The notes: a model not told the origin generated them from the letters alone. DNA of 64,000 nucleotides from Candidatus Mesenet endosymbiont of Phosphuga atrata (GCF_964020175.1 NZ_OZ026541.1:992001-1056000); one strand, 5' to 3'. Positions 44,933-55,699 are shown, numbered from the stretch's first letter. Translations and numbers: made by a program.

Positions 44933-46246
44933 ATGTCTGATGTTTTGTGTGATAGTTTTTATTTTTGCAAAGAGATACATAAAGAGGGATTAGAGCAAAA
45001 GTATGAAATTACTGTAGATAATAAATATATAGAAAGTCAATTAGACGATAAATTATCAGAAATTTCTAAATATGCAAAATTATCCGGCTTTAGAGTAGGT
45101 AAAGTACCACATCATATCATCGTTAAAAATTATGGTGAAGAAGCTAAACAAGAAGTGATAAGAGATATAATCAATAAATGTGCCGATGATTGTATTAAGA
45201 AAAATAAATTTGATTCCTTAGTTTCTTCAAATATTGAAGTAGTCTCTGCACCAGATTTAAATGAGCAAAAAGACCTGATTTATAAGTTATCTTTAGAGGT
45301 CATGCCTGAGGCGCCTCTAATAGATCCAAGTATAATAAGTATCAAATCATTAGAAGTAAAAATAGAAGATAGCGACATAAAGGAATTTATCTCCTCAATT
45401 AAAAGTAAGTCTTATAATTTCGTTTCTGCAGCTAGTGGTCATAAGGTAGTTGATGGAGATCGGATTACTATTGATTTTGAAGGACAGATAAGAGGTAAGT
45501 TATTTAAGGGTGGTAATGCTAAGAATTTTGTTGCTGATGTTGGTAGCAGTCAACTTTTATCTGATTTTAGCCACAACTTAATTGGCATGAAAAAAGGAGA
45601 AACTAAAAATTTTACGTTAAAGTTTCCTGAAGATTATAAAATTATCTCTCTCGCAGGCAAGGAAGCTGGTTTTCATGTAGAAGTTAAAGATGTTTTAGTG
45701 CGTACTTCTTTAGATAAAGATGATGAGTTAGCGAAAAACAACGGGTTTGAAGATATCACAAAATTCACTAATTATATAGCTGAAAAAATTAATCTTGAAT
45801 GCAATCACATGAAATTAATGGTGATGAGAAAAGATTTGTTTTACCAGATAGATAAAAGTTATGATTTTGAATTGCCAAACACAATAGTTGGGCAAGAGCA
45901 AGAAAAAATACAAAAATTAAAGGATAAGGATAGTATAATAGATTATACCTCAGAGGCTAAAAAACGTGTCAAATTAGGTTTGCTGTTTATGAGATGTGCT
46001 CAAGAAAATAAAATATCTGTTAACTATGAAGACATATTGAATGTGATCTTAAAACAGTATGTCACTGAACATTCTTCGGTAGATAACGTGCTAAAATTAC
46101 TAAAATCAAATAGAAAATTTTATGAAATGGTAAGTGGACAAGCAATTGAAGATAAAGTGGTAAGCTATATTATGGAAAAAGTGAATAAAGAAGAAAAACA
46201 GATTATATCAGTAAAAGAACTAAAAGAGTTATTTAACGCAATTTAA
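44933..46246 (+). CDS. tig: Trigger factor
   Basis: Ribosome-bound chaperone with peptidyl-prolyl isomerase activity. The 437-residue protein has the ribosome-binding signature GFRVGKVPHHIIVKNYG (the FRxGxxP motif), an FKBP-like PPIase domain (GDRITIDFEGQIRGKLFKGG to LAGKEAGFHVEVKDV), and a helical C-terminal chaperone domain. It is the first gene of the tig-clpP-clpX-lon run, the arrangement seen in many proteobacteria. Confidence 0.94.
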   Translation: MSDVLCDSFYFCKEIHKEGLEQKYEITVDNKYIESQLDDKLSEISKYAKLSGFRVGKVPHHIIVKNYGEEAKQEVIRDIINKCADDCIKKNKFDSLVSSNIEVVSAPDLNEQKDLIYKLSLEVMPEAPLIDPSIISIKSLEVKIEDSDIKEFISSIKSKSYNFVSAASGHKVVDGDRITIDFEGQIRGKLFKGGNAKNFVADVGSSQLLSDFSHNLIGMKKGETKNFTLKFPEDYKIISLAGKEAGFHVEVKDVLVRTSLDKDDELAKNNGFEDITKFTNYIAEKINLECNHMKLMVMRKDLFYQIDKSYDFELPNTIVGQEQEKIQKLKDKDSIIDYTSEAKKRVKLGLLFMRCAQENKISVNYEDILNVILKQYVTEHSSVDNVLKLLKSNRKFYEMVSGQAIEDKVVSYIMEKVNKEEKQIISVKELKELFNAI

Positions 46247-46261
46247 AATGTAGGAAGTTAT

Positions 46262-46885
46262 ATGAATCTTGTACCTATTGTTATTGAGCAGACTAGCCGT
46301 GGAGAGCGTGCTTATGATATATATTCTCGTTTACTCAAAGAGAGAGTAATATTTGTCGTTGGCCCTATAGAGGATAATATGGCTAGTCTTATTATTGCTC
46401 AACTTCTATTTTTAGAGTCTGAAAATCCTGATGGGGATATTTGTATGTATATAAATTCTCCTGGTGGGATTGTAACTGCTGGTTTATCTATATATGACAC
46501 TATGCAGTATATTAAGCCAAAAGTATCTACTTTGTGTATAGGTCAAGCTGCATCAATGGGTTCTTTATTGCTTGCTGCTGGTGCAGCTGGTAAGCGCACG
46601 TCTTTGCCTAATGCTCGTATTATGATTCATCAACCCTCTGGTGGCTTCCAAGGGCAGGCAACAGACATAGAGATCCATGCTCAAGAAATTAAGCAAATTA
46701 AAAAAAGGTTAAACAAGATATACGAAAAGCACACAGGTAAATCACTAAGTGTTGTTGAGGAAAGTATGGAAAGAGATAACTTTATGAGTGCTGAAAAAGC
46801 AAAAGAGTTTGGAATTATTGATAAAATAATATTTGAGCGATTGGAAGACAATAATGATAAGCCTGAAAAGATTAATTCTAATTAA
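46262..46885 (+). CDS. clpP: ATP-dependent Clp protease proteolytic subunit
   Basis: Serine protease ring that works with ClpX or ClpA. The 207-residue protein begins [19 protein letters not shown] and has the catalytic Ser in [17 protein letters not shown], the catalytic His in [10 protein letters not shown], and an Asp in [12 protein letters not shown]. An AGGAAG site precedes the ATG. It lies five bases upstream of clpX. Confidence 0.96.
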   Translation: MNLVPIVIEQTSRGERAYDIYSRLLKERVIFVVGPIEDNMASLIIAQLLFLESENPDGDICMYINSPGGIVTAGLSIYDTMQYIKPKVSTLCIGQAASMGSLLLAAGAAGKRTSLPNARIMIHQPSGGFQGQATDIEIHAQEIKQIKKRLNKIYEKHTGKSLSVVEESMERDNFMSAEKAKEFGIIDKIIFERLEDNNDKPEKINSN

Positions 46886-46890
46886 AGCCA

Positions 46891-48144
46891 ATGAGTAATA
46901 ACGATCAAAATTCTAGAGATTCTTTTTATTGTTCTTTTTGCAAAAAAAAACATGATGAAGTGCGTAAGCTAATAGCAGGGTCATCTTCGTCATTTATTTG
47001 TAATGAATGTATAAACTTATGTTCTAGTATTCTACAAGAGGAAAATAAATTTTCTAATAAAAAAGAAAGAGAGATTCAGTTAAAGCCTAAAGAAATAAAG
47101 AAAATTCTTGATGAGTATGCTGTTGGACAAGAATATGCAAAGCGTGCTTTATCTGTTGCTATCTATTATCATTATAAACGTATAGCTCAAACTGATGTTA
47201 TTAATGATGTAAAAGTTTCAAAGTCAAATGTTATGCTAATTGGACCTACAGGTTCAGGAAAAACCTTGTTAGTCAACACGCTTGCTCAATTATCACAAGT
47301 GCCATTTGCTATATCTGATGCTACTACTTTGACTGAAGCAGGTTATGTTGGAGAAGATGTAGAAAATATACTACTTCGTCTACTACAAGCTGCAAATTAT
47401 GATATTGATTCAGCGCAACGTGGTATAATATATATTGACGAAATAGATAAGATTAGCCGTAAATCTGAAAATATGTCTATTACTCGTGATGTATCTGGTG
47501 AGGGAGTACAGCAGGCATTACTTAAAGTTATTGAGGGCACTGTTGCTTCTGTTCCCCTTCGTGGTGGTAGGAAACATCCACAGCAGGAATTTGTGCAAAT
47601 CGATACTACTAACATATTATTTATATGCGGTGGAGCTTTTGATGGTTTAGAGAAAATAATAGAAACCAGAAATCGAGGCAGCATTATGGGATTTGAAGCT
47701 AATGTCTGTAAGTTAACAGAGAAAACAAAAAATATCCTATATGATGTTGAACCAGAAGATTTAATTAAATTTGGATTAATACCAGAATTTGTGAGCCGTA
47801 TTCCAATCGTTACAATTCTAGACGAACTAAGTCATGCTGATTTAATTCGGATACTTGTAGAGCCAAGGAATTCTTTAACAAAACAATATCAGAAATTGTT
47901 TCTAATGGAGGGAGTAGAACTTGAATTTCAAGATGAAGCTTTATCTGCAATTGCAGATAAAGCTGTGAAGCATAAAACAGGAGCAAGGGGTTTGCGAGCT
48001 ATTATAGAATCTCTGTTGCGTGATTTGATGTTTGAAATTCCAAATCAAAGCTTAAGAGATAATAAAATATGTGTTACCAAGGAAATGGTAAATCTATATA
48101 CAAATTCTGCTTTTTTTAAGAAAAATTTGGCTATTGCTAGTTGA
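46891..48144 (+). CDS. clpX: ATP-dependent Clp protease ATP-binding subunit ClpX
   Basis: AAA+ unfoldase that feeds substrates to ClpP. The 417-residue protein has the N-terminal zinc domain ([11 protein letters not shown], then CNECINLC), Walker [11 protein letters not shown], the pore loop and Walker [12 protein letters not shown], the [13 protein letters not shown] region and GFEANV (the usual GFGA form is GFEA here). The sensor-2 region GARGLRAI is present. No insertion or truncation. Confidence 0.96.
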   Translation: MSNNDQNSRDSFYCSFCKKKHDEVRKLIAGSSSSFICNECINLCSSILQEENKFSNKKEREIQLKPKEIKKILDEYAVGQEYAKRALSVAIYYHYKRIAQTDVINDVKVSKSNVMLIGPTGSGKTLLVNTLAQLSQVPFAISDATTLTEAGYVGEDVENILLRLLQAANYDIDSAQRGIIYIDEIDKISRKSENMSITRDVSGEGVQQALLKVIEGTVASVPLRGGRKHPQQEFVQIDTTNILFICGGAFDGLEKIIETRNRGSIMGFEANVCKLTEKTKNILYDVEPEDLIKFGLIPEFVSRIPIVTILDELSHADLIRILVEPRNSLTKQYQKLFLMEGVELEFQDEALSAIADKAVKHKTGARGLRAIIESLLRDLMFEIPNQSLRDNKICVTKEMVNLYTNSAFFKKNLAIAS

Positions 48145-48168
48145 ATTTATATAAAATAGGGAAACCTT

Positions 48169-50607
48169 ATGGCTACTGAAACATCACATACCATCATGCT
48201 GCCAGTACTAGCACTGCGTGATACAGTTGTTTTTCCTGAGGAAACGATCGCCCTATTTGTAGGTAGAGAAAAATCTGTTAATGCCTTAAATTATGCTATG
48301 CAAAATGATAGTGAAATTTTACTCATTACCCAAATTGATGAAGGGGTTGAAGATCTCAAACCTCAGAGTTTATATAAGGTAGGTGTAATTGCTGATATCT
48401 TGCAATTACTAAAGCTTCCTGATAGTTCAATTAGAATTGTAGTAAAAGGTAAAAAGAGAGCAAAAATTATCAATTACATTGATTCTAGTCCTTTTCTTAA
48501 AGCTGAGGTAAGCTTCATAAGCGACGAGGTAGTGATAAAATCTAATAAAGTGAGGGATTCTGTTGAAGCTTTAAGGGAATCTATTCTAAGTGAGTTTAGA
48601 AACTGGAATAAATTTAGCAAGAGAATCCAATTTGAGGGTATGGATCCCATTAATCAAATCAAAGATGCAGGCCATCTTGCAGATAAAATAGCTTCACATT
48701 TAAGCGCTAGAACAGAGGATAAGCAAAGAATACTTGAGTGCTTTAAGATAGAAGTGCGTCTTGAATTAGTATATTTTTTAATTAAGAAAGAGATTGCCAT
48801 TTTAGATGCAAAAAATGAATTAGATAAAAAAATCAAATCTCAAATTGAAGAAGCACAAAGAAAGTACTACTTAAGTGAAATGATTAAAGCTACGTCTGAG
48901 AAGCTAGAGAATAGCGAAGAAAATAATGAACATACAGTAGATAAGTATGAAAAAAAAGTTAAGACAACAAAATTATCAGCTGAAGCAAAGGCAAAAGCAA
49001 TCAGCGATTTAAAGCGATATAAGAAAATGAATAATACTTTACCTGAAGCCACAGTAATTGCAAATTATCTTGATTGGCTGCTTGATTTGCCATGGGGAAA
49101 ATATACAAAAACTAAAATTGATTTGGAAAGTGCTGCAAAAATCTTAGATCAAAGTCACTATGGCATGGAAAAAGTTAAGAAAAGAATAATTGAGTTCTTG
49201 GCAGTATTGGAGCGAGTTAAGGAACTTAAGGGGCAAATACTCTGTTTAGTTGGCCCTCCTGGAATTGGAAAAACGTCATTACCAGAATCTATAGCACAAG
49301 CAATAGGTAGAAAATTTGTACGTATGTCCTTAAATGGTGTTAAGGATACGTCAGAAATTCGTGGTCATAGGAGAACTTACATAGCTTCTATGCCAGGTAG
49401 AATTATACAATGTATAAAAAAAGCTGGTTCAGCTAATCCTCTTTTTCTCTTAGATGAGATAGATAAGATAGGAAAAGATTTCAGCGGTGATCCAGCCTCT
49501 GCTTTACTTGAAGTTTTAGACCCAGAACATAATAAACATTTCGTTGATCATTATATGGAGGTTGAGTTTGATCTTTCAAATGTGATGTTTATTGCTACTG
49601 CTAATACTTTAAATCTTCCTCCACCTCTGATCGATAGAATGGAAATAATAGAATTATCTGGTTATACAGAAGACGAAAAAGTGGAAATTACAAAAAATCA
49701 TCTTATTCCGAAACTCACTAAAGAGCACGGTTTATATGAAAAAGAATGGGAGATATCTGATGATGCTTTACGTAAAACAATTCGCTTATATACACGTGAA
49801 AGTGGAATTCGTAATTTAAAAGAAAAGCTTTCTGCACTAATGAGAAAAGCCATTGTAGAAATATCAACTAAAAAAACTCAGCAAGTTGCTGTAAATGTTG
49901 CTAACCTAAAGGATTATTTAGGAGTACATAAGTTTCGCTATGGTGATGTAGAAGAAGAAAATCTAATCGGTGTAACAACTGGGCTTGCGTATACTGAAAG
50001 TGGTGGAGATATTTTAGCTATAGAGTCAGTTCTAATGCCAGGCAAAGGGGAAATAAAGTATACAGGGAAATTAGGTGAAGTTATGCAAGAATCTATAAAG
50101 GCTGCATATAGCTATATAAGGTCATGTTGTTTAAAATTTGGTATAAAATCTAAGCAATTTCAAACCAATGATATACATTTACATGTTCCTGAAGGTGCAA
50201 CGCCTAAAGATGGTCCTTCTGCTGGAATTGCAATCTGTACATCTATTGTTTCACTTATGACTAAAATACCAGTTAATAGAGTCGTTGCTATGACTGGTGA
50301 AGTTACTCTACGTGGCCGTGTTCTTGCAATTGGCGGGCTTAAAGAAAAATTATTAGCTGCTCTCAGAGTAGGAATTAATACTGTTATTCTTCCAAAGCAA
50401 AATGAAAAAGATATTGAAGAGTTGCCAAGTAATATAAAAGAAGGGCTGAAGCTTATTTTTGTTAAAAATGTTGATGAAGTAATTTTCGCTGCTTTGACTG
50501 CAACACCTACTCCAATTATTGCAGATGAATTCATAGAACAAGAAAAGAATCTTCCACTACAAAAAGAAAGTAATAATTTTTCTTCTACCAAATCACTTAA
50601 GCATTAG
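48169..50607 (+). CDS. lon: ATP-dependent protease Lon
   Basis: Degrades damaged and regulatory proteins. The 812-residue protein has the N-terminal substrate domain (LPVLALRDTVVFPEETIALFVGR), Walker A GPPGIGKTS near residue 365, Walker B LFLLDEIDKIG, and the catalytic Ser-Lys pair in PKDGPSAGIAI and the following GGLKEKLLAALR. Residues usually conserved as KTSLGQSIA and LNLPP are close variants (KTSLPESIA). It lies 24 bases after clpX. Confidence 0.95.
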   Translation: MATETSHTIMLPVLALRDTVVFPEETIALFVGREKSVNALNYAMQNDSEILLITQIDEGVEDLKPQSLYKVGVIADILQLLKLPDSSIRIVVKGKKRAKIINYIDSSPFLKAEVSFISDEVVIKSNKVRDSVEALRESILSEFRNWNKFSKRIQFEGMDPINQIKDAGHLADKIASHLSARTEDKQRILECFKIEVRLELVYFLIKKEIAILDAKNELDKKIKSQIEEAQRKYYLSEMIKATSEKLENSEENNEHTVDKYEKKVKTTKLSAEAKAKAISDLKRYKKMNNTLPEATVIANYLDWLLDLPWGKYTKTKIDLESAAKILDQSHYGMEKVKKRIIEFLAVLERVKELKGQILCLVGPPGIGKTSLPESIAQAIGRKFVRMSLNGVKDTSEIRGHRRTYIASMPGRIIQCIKKAGSANPLFLLDEIDKIGKDFSGDPASALLEVLDPEHNKHFVDHYMEVEFDLSNVMFIATANTLNLPPPLIDRMEIIELSGYTEDEKVEITKNHLIPKLTKEHGLYEKEWEISDDALRKTIRLYTRESGIRNLKEKLSALMRKAIVEISTKKTQQVAVNVANLKDYLGVHKFRYGDVEEENLIGVTTGLAYTESGGDILAIESVLMPGKGEIKYTGKLGEVMQESIKAAYSYIRSCCLKFGIKSKQFQTNDIHLHVPEGATPKDGPSAGIAICTSIVSLMTKIPVNRVVAMTGEVTLRGRVLAIGGLKEKLLAALRVGINTVILPKQNEKDIEELPSNIKEGLKLIFVKNVDEVIFAALTATPTPIIADEFIEQEKNLPLQKESNNFSSTKSLKH

Positions 50608-50608
50608 T

Positions 50609-51631
50609 TTGTATTGCAAAAAGCCTAATATTATTTCCACATATTACTCAATGGTTGAAAAAGGTGGAATTAAATACGATAATATGCAGCTCGATGTGTT
50701 AAAGCTGCTTGAAGAATTTTCTAGTAACTATAATTTTTTTTCCAAAAATAAGCTAGGCTTATACCTTTATGGCCATGTAGGGCGTGGTAAATCTACAATA
50801 ATGAATATTTATTATGAAAATTGCGGTATTACTAAAAAGCACAGGTTGCACTTTAATACTTTCATGCAAGACATACACGAGCATCTTCATAAACTGCGCA
50901 GCACATCTACTAAATCGCCACTGAATGAAGTTGCTAAAAGTATTGCTAAAAAAGTTAGATTATTTCTTCTCGATGAGATGCAAGTACATGATATTGGTGA
51001 TGCCATGATATTATATCGCTTATTTTGTGCTTTATTCACAAACAGAGTAATCTTTCTTATAACATCAAATTATTCTCCAGATGATTTGTATTGTGATGGG
51101 CTGAAACGTGAATTATTCACCCCAGCAATAGATTTGATAAAAAAAAACATGCATATTATGTGTTTAGATGGTAAGCAAGATTATAGAATTCTAAAGGGCA
51201 AAGCTCATAATTATTTTTTTGAGCAAGGTGCAGACGAAGCTTTAGCTGGCACTTTTGCAGACTTAACTCATAATAAAAAAGAGATAGACACCTCTAATTT
51301 TTTTGTTAATCACATAAAAATTAAAATTAAACGAGCTTACGAGGAGATATTATGGTTTGAGTTTGCTGAACTATGTGAAAAGGCAATTTGGACTGCTGAA
51401 TATAAGAAGATAGCACAGTCTTGCCATACAATTTTTATTTCTAATATTCCCGCCTTTGATTTTAGCAATCAAAATGAAGCAAAAAGGTTTACAGCATTAA
51501 TAGATGAGCTATATGAATACAAGGTTAAGCTTTTTTGTTCTTCTGCAATTGGACTGAGTAATATAAATCAATATTCTCAGGATTTAAAAATGACAGTTTC
51601 ACGTTTAATTGAAATGTGCTCAATAATTTAA
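50609..51631 (+). CDS. zapE: AFG1/ZapE family ATPase
   Basis: P-loop ATPase of the Afg1/ZapE family, linked to cell division and to handling of mitochondrial or membrane proteins. The 340-residue frame starts at a TTG (50609) directly after the lon stop. It has the typical opening YYSMVEKGGIKYD, Walker A GHVGRGKSTIMN, the HFNTFMQDIHEHLH segment, Walker B FLLDEMQVHDIGDAM and LITSNYSPDDLYCDGLKRE. The start codon is uncertain; an in-frame ATG lies 15 codons downstream. Confidence 0.88.
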   Translation: MYCKKPNIISTYYSMVEKGGIKYDNMQLDVLKLLEEFSSNYNFFSKNKLGLYLYGHVGRGKSTIMNIYYENCGITKKHRLHFNTFMQDIHEHLHKLRSTSTKSPLNEVAKSIAKKVRLFLLDEMQVHDIGDAMILYRLFCALFTNRVIFLITSNYSPDDLYCDGLKRELFTPAIDLIKKNMHIMCLDGKQDYRILKGKAHNYFFEQGADEALAGTFADLTHNKKEIDTSNFFVNHIKIKIKRAYEEILWFEFAELCEKAIWTAEYKKIAQSCHTIFISNIPAFDFSNQNEAKRFTALIDELYEYKVKLFCSSAIGLSNINQYSQDLKMTVSRLIEMCSII

Positions 51632-51816
51632 AAATATTAAACTTAAAAATAAGTATAAATTGCTTTCTATAGTAAAAAAGAAAATTTGTTTAATAGAATT
51701 CTCTAAGTTATTGTTTATTGTCCCAGATTTGGGATTGCTTTCAAGTATATGATAGCTGATAGTAAGTTTGAGGAGATATTAGAGGAAAAGCAGCCATTCG
51801 GTATATATATCATATA

Positions 51817-51960
51817 GTATGAAATATAGATATCCAGTGTTGGTAGAGGGTATAGAACCAAAGATGTAGTACAAGAGGTATGTAGAAATCAGGGGAAAAA
51901 TTACATCAAATCATGTCCATATATATGTTTCTATATTTAGCAAATTAGTGCAAAGAGAAG
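51817..51960 (+). mobile_element. IS200/IS605 TnpA remnant
   Basis: Translated fragments read KYRYPVLVEGIEPKM, then in other frames VVQEVCRN and SNHVHIYVSIFSKLVQRE. This order matches the HUH transposase TnpA of IS200/IS605 elements, including the HVH of the HUH site. Stops and frameshifts break it, and it is cut at about 51957 where IS256-like end sequence begins. Confidence 0.65.
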
Positions 51961-52050
51961 AAGTTCAACAAACCAAGTCAAACCGAATATAAATAATATA
52001 AAAAAGGAGGAATGAACGAAAAAACATCGAATAAAAACAGGGGATTACTA
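51957..52050 (+). mobile_element. IS256-family left-end fragment
   Basis: Begins with a diverged terminal repeat (gttcaacaaac then aagtcaaac) like the 27-bp ends of the element at 53528-54664. It shares an exact 32-base block (52009-52040) with 53579-53610 there, covering the transposase start. It ends near 52050, upstream of IS110-type sequence. Confidence 0.65.
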
Positions 52051-52221
52051 ATATAAAATAGACAAGATATAAATTCTAATTTAAAGAGATGAGATGCAAA
52101 TATTAGACATACTGTAATAGCTATTGAAAAAAGGAGATAGAATATTTTAGAGAGAAGTAAGAAATTCGATAGAATTAGTTCTGCAAAAATAATTTAAACT
52201 TTTAAAGTAGGAGTAGTCTCA

Positions 52222-53104
52222 TAAAATATTATATTGGGTTAGATGTCTCACTCAAAGAAACTTTTATAAGTATCGTTGATGAGAAAGGAAAAGTTGTTAA
52301 GGAAGAAGTTGTTGCAAGAAAAAGTAAAGCAATAGCAGAGAACTTGCTAAGTCAAGGCAAAAAATAAGAATCCATAGGGATAGAAAGTTGTCAATATCAA
52401 TGTGTAAAGAGTTAAGGGATTTTGGATTACCAGTGATTTGTGTAGATGCAAGGGGTATAGCTCAAATGATGAGGGTTGGGTTGTACAGAGAAGTATTAGT
52501 AAAATCAGATAAATCTTACCAAATCAACTTGGAAGCAGAAGACAGTTAACATGTAGCAAACAGCAGATTATTGGAACAATAAATTGAAGATATACGGTTG
52601 GTCGAGGATTAAAATTTGAAAGCTTTTCTTTAAAAATAGAAGAAATGATCTAGATGAAGTTAGCAAAAACTCAATTGAAGCATTAGTACATAGCTTAGAA
52701 ACAATAGAAGAATCAATTTGATAAATTACTTTCAGAAAAGTGCAAAAAAGATAAAAATTATTAGCCCAGGGGTTGGTATTATAGTAGCAATGACATACAA
52801 AGCTGCAATACACATAGGTTTGAAACATCTTATACAGTTGGAGCATATATGGGATTGAGCCCAAGACAGTATGCTTCTGGGGAGATTGATCGACATGGAA
52901 GTATATCAAACAATGGAGTGCAGAAGTATGCTATATGAGGCTGCGCAATCCTTGCTGACAAGATGTAAGAGAAAATTTAAGTTAAAAAGCTGGGGATTAG
53001 CAAAAAAGAAAGGTATGAAGAAAGCAATTGTTGCTGTAGCGCGGAAGTTGTCAGTAATTATGCATAGGATGCTAATTGATAGAAAAGAATTTTGTTATCA
53101 ATAA
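52222..53104 (+). mobile_element. Degenerate IS110-family transposase
   Basis: Pieces in several frames together give an IS110-type transposase: YIGLDVSLKETFISIVDE, then VVARKSKAIAENLLSQG, CVDARGIAQMMRVGLYRE, GVGIIVAMTYKA, AYMGLSPRQYASGEIDRHG and the C-terminal LAKKKGMKKAIVAVARKLS to the stop at 53104. Several frameshifts and stops show it is inactive. The N-terminal DEDD-type catalytic Asp (GLDVS) is still visible. The last 77-codon open segment (52871-53104) is only the C-terminal part. Confidence 0.8.
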
Positions 53105-53527
53105 ACACTAAAGGAATATAGGTATAATTTTATTGAAAGTAAAGATAGTAATGCCGATGGAAGCGATAAGCAAGAACAGAGGATGAAGCTAAGACTTCGT
53201 ATTAGTTGTATTAAATAAGATTTGAACTGACAGTGACGAATTAACTGACAGAAGAATTTAAATATACTATCAGAATCCTGATTTAATATTTTTCTAAAAA
53301 GCAATATATCAAGAAAAGTTTGCATTGGCCGTAGCAATATTTGTCTGATTGTTTCGTTGTAAGAACGCAACCAACATCAATCTGCAGATCTTCCAAAGAA
53401 CTATATTTCTAAAGATGATTTGCATAGTTTTGTGAAGCATTGGTCTGTGGAGAGTGGGTTTTGGTTCTAGAATGATCGATATGCCTAAATAAAGCTGATA
53501 ATTTCACGCAATATTCTGTACCTCTAT
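53105..53527. other. 423-base decayed spacer between two insertion sequences
   Basis: No intact gene. A short plus-strand stretch near 53365-53468 reads DLPKNYISKDDLHSFVKHW in one frame and looks like former coding sequence, but I cannot assign it. The remainder is probably the 3' flank of the IS110 element and relic DNA. Confidence 0.4.
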
Positions 53528-54664
53528 GGGAGTGTTCAACAAACTGTGTCAAACAAGAAAAATATTAATATAAAACATGGAATGAACGAAAAAACATCGA
53601 ATAAAAACAGTGGATTAGTAGACTATAAAGAGTTAGAAAACAACATATTATCGTCCATCCGAGAAACTAACTGGAAAAGGAGGAACTGCTAATCAAAAAG
53701 TTACTAGAGGCTAGTTTAGAAGGTGAAATACCTATCAAATGAAGATGAAGAAAATAATCATAGGAATGGCAAAAGTTCAAAGACTATATATACAGATGCA
53801 GACTCATTTGAGCTTTCGAGATAGGGATGGAAGTTTTGAGCCACAAAAAAAAGACAGACATCCTGAACTTGAAGCAAAAATTCTTAGTATGTTTGCCAGC
53901 GGTATGAGTTACAAAGATCGCATATTGAAGAAATTTATGACCACAAGATATCGGCAGCAGAAATATCAATGACAAATTACTACCAACGAATGGCGTAACT
54001 GCAATCTGTATATCCAATAGTATTCATATGTTTTTTAAAGTCAAAGAGGATGCGTAAGTAAATGTATGTATAACATACTAGGTATAGATCAAAATGGCAG
54101 AAAAGAAGTATTGGGCTTTTATCTGGCTGATAGTGAGTTCTGGCTTAGTGTATTAAATGATCTCAAAGTGTGGAATCGTTGCCTGTGTAGATGGACTAAA
54201 AAGCTTTCCATAAACAACGTATTTCCCAACGCAGAAGTGCAATTGTGTATAATGCATCAGATAAACTAAAATATGTATCCAGCAAAATGAATGATTTGAA
54301 GAAAAGCTTCAAATAGAGAAATAGCTGAAAATTTGAGCTGGAAGAAAAATGGGAATTTCCATGGTAGTGAAATCATGGCAAAATAATTGGGAAACTGGCT
54401 ATTTTAAGTACTCAGATCCTGTTAGGAGGCTACTACCAATCCAATTGAAATAGGCAAATCAGGAAATTCACTAAAACCAAGGGCTCTTTTACCAGTACAA
54501 ATGCTTTGTACAAGCAGGTATATTGTGCTATAAAAAAGGTAGAGCAAAATTGGACTATACCAAATTGGGCTTTAACTATCTCTCAACTTGATATTTTCTT
54601 TCCTAATAGATTGAAAATTCAGTTGAATTAAAATATGGTTTGACACAGTTTGTTGAACACTCCC
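53528..54664 (+). mobile_element. IS256-family element with perfect 27-bp terminal inverted repeats, dead transposase
   Basis: The first 27 bases (53528-53554, starting gggagtgttcaac) are an exact inverted match to the last 27 (54638-54664, ending gttgaacactccc). Inside, broken frames read as an IS256/mutator transposase: GLVDYKELENNILSSIRE, then DGSFEPQKKDRHPELEAKILSMFASGMSYKD, MYNILGIDQNGRKEVLGFYLADSE and NWALTISQLDIFF near the end. Part of a catalytic-Asp region (IVF-DG) is lost to a stop. No clear target-site duplication is visible at the edges. The small open segments 53739-53972 and 54066-54269 are fragments of this one gene. Confidence 0.85.
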
Positions 54665-54733
54665 CATTTAACTCAAGGATCTAATGCAATAGCAGAGGAG
54701 CATTACTAAACTGACATAAAATTAATCTTGTAC

Positions 54734-55699
54734 CTATTTAACCACCTGTAATTTTTTGATCTCATCTAAAGATAAGCCAGTAAACTTGACAATAGTATTG
54801 ACATCAACATTATTAGCCAGCATTGTTTTTGCCACTTCAATTTTCCCTTCAATTTTCCCTTCAATTTTCCCTTCAATTTTCCCTTCAATTTTCCCTTGGA
54901 GAGTACCGATTTGGATGCCCTTTTCTTGACCGATTTGGATGCCTTGTTCATGACCGACCTTAAGACCTTCATCGAATTTTTCAGCTAGAGCAGCAATCTC
55001 ATCCATGAGACGTTTTTTCCTTTGCTCATAAGCTAATAACTCTTCTTCTGACCAATTAAACTTATTCATCTCTTCATAAGCACGTTTTATTATTACGTCA
55101 CTACCAACTATTTTATCTAAGTCCTCCTCTCTTGTTTCCGCTGCATATTTAAAGAAATAACACCACTTTTCTACTACATTATCCAGTTGATCTTCTTTGG
55201 TTTTCTTGAATTTTGGTAGTTCTATGAATACAAAGTAAAAATCCTTTAAGTCATGCTCAAAGCTATCCTTATCCAAAATAACATGATTTGATTTGTACTC
55301 AGCCTTATCTGGAAAAATAATACAATCAGCAACAGCTATAAAGATAATTTCCTTGAGATTATGGTACTCATCTCCTTGATCAGCTTGACCTGAATAGGCT
55401 TTAGCAGCATAATATTGGGCACGTTTTTCAAAGCCTTTGGTTTTAGTGAATTGCATTTCGACAATATACCTTAAGCCTTGAGAATCCTTACACAAAATAT
55501 CAACAATACTTTGCTTTTTTGAAGCAATCTCAGGATCTAAAACAGTAGTTAAGAATTCAACTTCTAAAATTGCACCTAAACCAGTAAAACCTAAGATATC
55601 ATTGAGAAAGTGAATGAGAATATCTTTATTCTTTTCAGTGCCGAATATCCTTTTAAAGGCGATATCATTGCGTGCATCGAGAAACTTAGAGAGAGCCAT
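54734..55699 (-). CDS. Rpn/PD-(D/E)XK nuclease family putative transposase
   Basis: A 321-residue protein of the PD-(D/E)XK transposase-like family (Rpn, recombination-promoting nuclease), common in Wolbachia. It opens FLDARNDIAFKRIFGTEKN and has the nuclease core SIVDILCKDSQGLRYIVEMQFTK (Asp ... Glu-x-Gln), followed by the FEKRAQYYAAKAYS helix and a charged C-terminal half. A GKIE repeat (five copies) lies near residue 270. The frame is intact despite the wrecked neighbours. It may act on DNA during recombination; biological role unproven. Confidence 0.85.
   Translation of the reverse strand: MALSKFLDARNDIAFKRIFGTEKNKDILIHFLNDILGFTGLGAILEVEFLTTVLDPEIASKKQSIVDILCKDSQGLRYIVEMQFTKTKGFEKRAQYYAAKAYSGQADQGDEYHNLKEIIFIAVADCIIFPDKAEYKSNHVILDKDSFEHDLKDFYFVFIELPKFKKTKEDQLDNVVEKWCYFFKYAAETREEDLDKIVGSDVIIKRAYEEMNKFNWSEEELLAYEQRKKRLMDEIAALAEKFDEGLKVGHEQGIQIGQEKGIQIGTLQGKIEGKIEGKIEGKIEGKIEVAKTMLANNVDVNTIVKFTGLSLDEIKKLQVVK
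54836..54895. repeat. Five exact 12-bp tandem repeats inside the Rpn-type gene
   Basis: The 12-mer ttcaattttccc occurs five times in a row with no change. It encodes Gly-Lys-Ile-Glu repeats in frame on the minus strand, so copy number can change without frameshift. A further, imperfect GKIQ-like unit flanks it. Confidence 0.95.

Noticed and set aside
54836-54895. Possible CRISPR-like array
   Set aside because: The units are 12 bp, directly adjacent with no spacers, and lie in a coding frame.
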